Translations under genes and position numbers: made by a program | The notes under the pieces: model-generated | The model's input: the letters and a program-made list of their open reading frames with translations, nothing else | The model's database searches: none | What the model was told of the DNA's origin: nothing | DNA from: Actinomycetota bacterium | GTDB taxonomy: Bacteria; Actinomycetota; Actinomycetes; Streptosporangiales; Streptosporangiaceae | Direction of reading: 5' to 3' | Length of the DNA stretch: 5,481 nucleotides | NCBI GenBank assembly: GCA_003168295.1 | Contig: PMST01000700.1 | Coordinates: 12,507-17,987 of the forward strand | Shown: in pieces, positions 4,871-5,481 of the stretch | How positions within the stretch are numbered: the first letter of the stretch is position 1 | Layout: every line of letters starts with the position of its first letter

Positions 4871-5481
4871 AGCGAAGAACCGCACGACGGTAGTCGCAGG
4901 AACGACCTTACCTTGCCCGGCCCGGACAACCTCGGCACCGCGGACACCGAGTCGCTTCAGCACCGGTCTCGCCTTCTTCAGCTCATCGGTGGCCGTTTGC
5001 CCCTTGATCGCGAGCACCATTCCTCCCGGCCGCACCAGGCCAACCGCAAGTTCGGCGAGCCGGTCCAGCGGAGCCACGGCGCGGGCGGTGGCGATATCCG
5101 CTCGCAGCACGGCGTCCTGCGCCCGGGCTCGCAGCACGCTGGCGTTGGTGAGGCCAAGCTCGGCCACGCAGTCGGTCAGGAACCGGCAGCGTCGCTCCAT
5201 CGGCTCTAGCAGGATGACGCTCAGCTCCGGGCGCAGCATCGCCAGCACAACGCCGGGCAATCCGGCGCCAGAGCCGATATCCACCAGCGTGGCCGGCTTT
5301 GGTTCGATGAGCTCGGCGACCACCGCGCAGTTCAGCAGGTGCCTGTCCCACAGTCGTGGCACCTCATGCGGCCCGATCAGCCCGTGCTCCACCCCGCGGG
5401 TCGCCAGCATGCCCGCGAACGCCTGGGCACCCTCCAGCGCGGACCCGAACACTTCGGCCGCGCCCTCCGGGGGGAGGATCA
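4865..5481 (-). CDS. rsmG: 16S rRNA (guanine-N7) methyltransferase RsmG, 5' end at window edge
   Basis: RsmG (GidB) transfers a methyl group from S-adenosylmethionine to N7 of G527 (E. coli numbering) in the 530 loop of 16S rRNA. Loss of the enzyme gives low-level streptomycin resistance in several bacteria. Taking the Val codon at 5452 as residue 1, the motifs are GLIGPHEVPRLWDRHLLNC (24-42), the SAM-binding LVDIGSGAGLPG (56-67), LLEPMERRCRFL (81-92), ATARAVAPL (121-129) and LAIKG (147-151). The frame continues upstream of the GTG at 5452 with ILPPEGAAE, as expected for family members. That GTG has no well-spaced Shine-Dalgarno, so I treat it as internal. The last two bases of the window give an xTG codon immediately before Ile, which could be the true start. 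The frame leaves about 204 complete codons, slightly short of typical lengths. It is the first visible gene of the rsmG-parA-parB operon, and parA starts 7 bases after its stop. Confidence 0.96.
   Translation of the reverse strand, partial: ILPPEGAAEVFGSALEGAQAFAGMLATRGVEHGLIGPHEVPRLWDRHLLNCAVVAELIEPKPATLVDIGSGAGLPGVVLAMLRPELSVILLEPMERRCRFLTDCVAELGLTNASVLRARAQDAVLRADIATARAVAPLDRLAELAVGLVRPGGMVLAIKGQTATDELKKARPVLKRLGVRGAEVVRAGQGKVVPATTVVRFFAR

Noticed and set aside
4270..4872. A 200-codon open frame on the plus strand opposite the parA N-terminal extension
   Set aside because: I considered whether it is real, because the extension is poorly conserved. It has no Shine-Dalgarno or motif, and the opposite strand carries DTPIA, an in-frame repeat and continuity into the ATPase core.

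Overview
The window is high-GC bacterial DNA with a strong G/C third-position bias. It carries the partition and rRNA-methylase genes that lie near the chromosome origin in many Gram-positive bacteria. The order rsmG-parA-parB, a ParA with a long N-terminal extension containing a DTPIA motif, GTG starts and a leaderless-type promoter together point to an actinobacterium. I cannot name the genus from sequence alone. Every stretch longer than about 110 bases is coding. I see no RNA genes, insertion sequences, CRISPR arrays or prophage genes.

Plus strand, left to right: the C-terminal third of a class I/II PLP aminotransferase (1-429, start outside the window); 31 bases later a short D-alanine--D-alanine ligase-type ATP-grasp enzyme (461-1414); then a low-specificity L-threonine aldolase (1526-2545), which has its own TAGGCT -10 box exactly where a leaderless transcript would begin at its ATG.

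Minus strand, right to left: rsmG (truncated at the right edge, 4865-5481), parA (3652-4857, its Shine-Dalgarno overlapping the rsmG stop codon) and parB (2606-3601). They are arranged as one operon. The threonine aldolase and parB converge, and the 60-base gap between them holds a near-consensus parS centromere site (GGTTTCCCGTGAAACA, 14/16 match) overlapped by a small hairpin. ParB should load at parS and ParA should move the resulting origin complex. RsmG modifies 16S rRNA and is a conserved neighbour rather than a functional partner.

The most unusual points are the degenerate parS with its overlapping hairpin, a roughly 145-residue ParA N-terminal extension carrying two copies of VGGLGWP(G/D)GS, a nearly three-copy 15-bp tandem repeat between parA and parB, and a divergent Ddl paralogue away from the usual actinobacterial ddl locus. 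I found no convincing wholly new system. The region is essentially a conserved core locus with local oddities.
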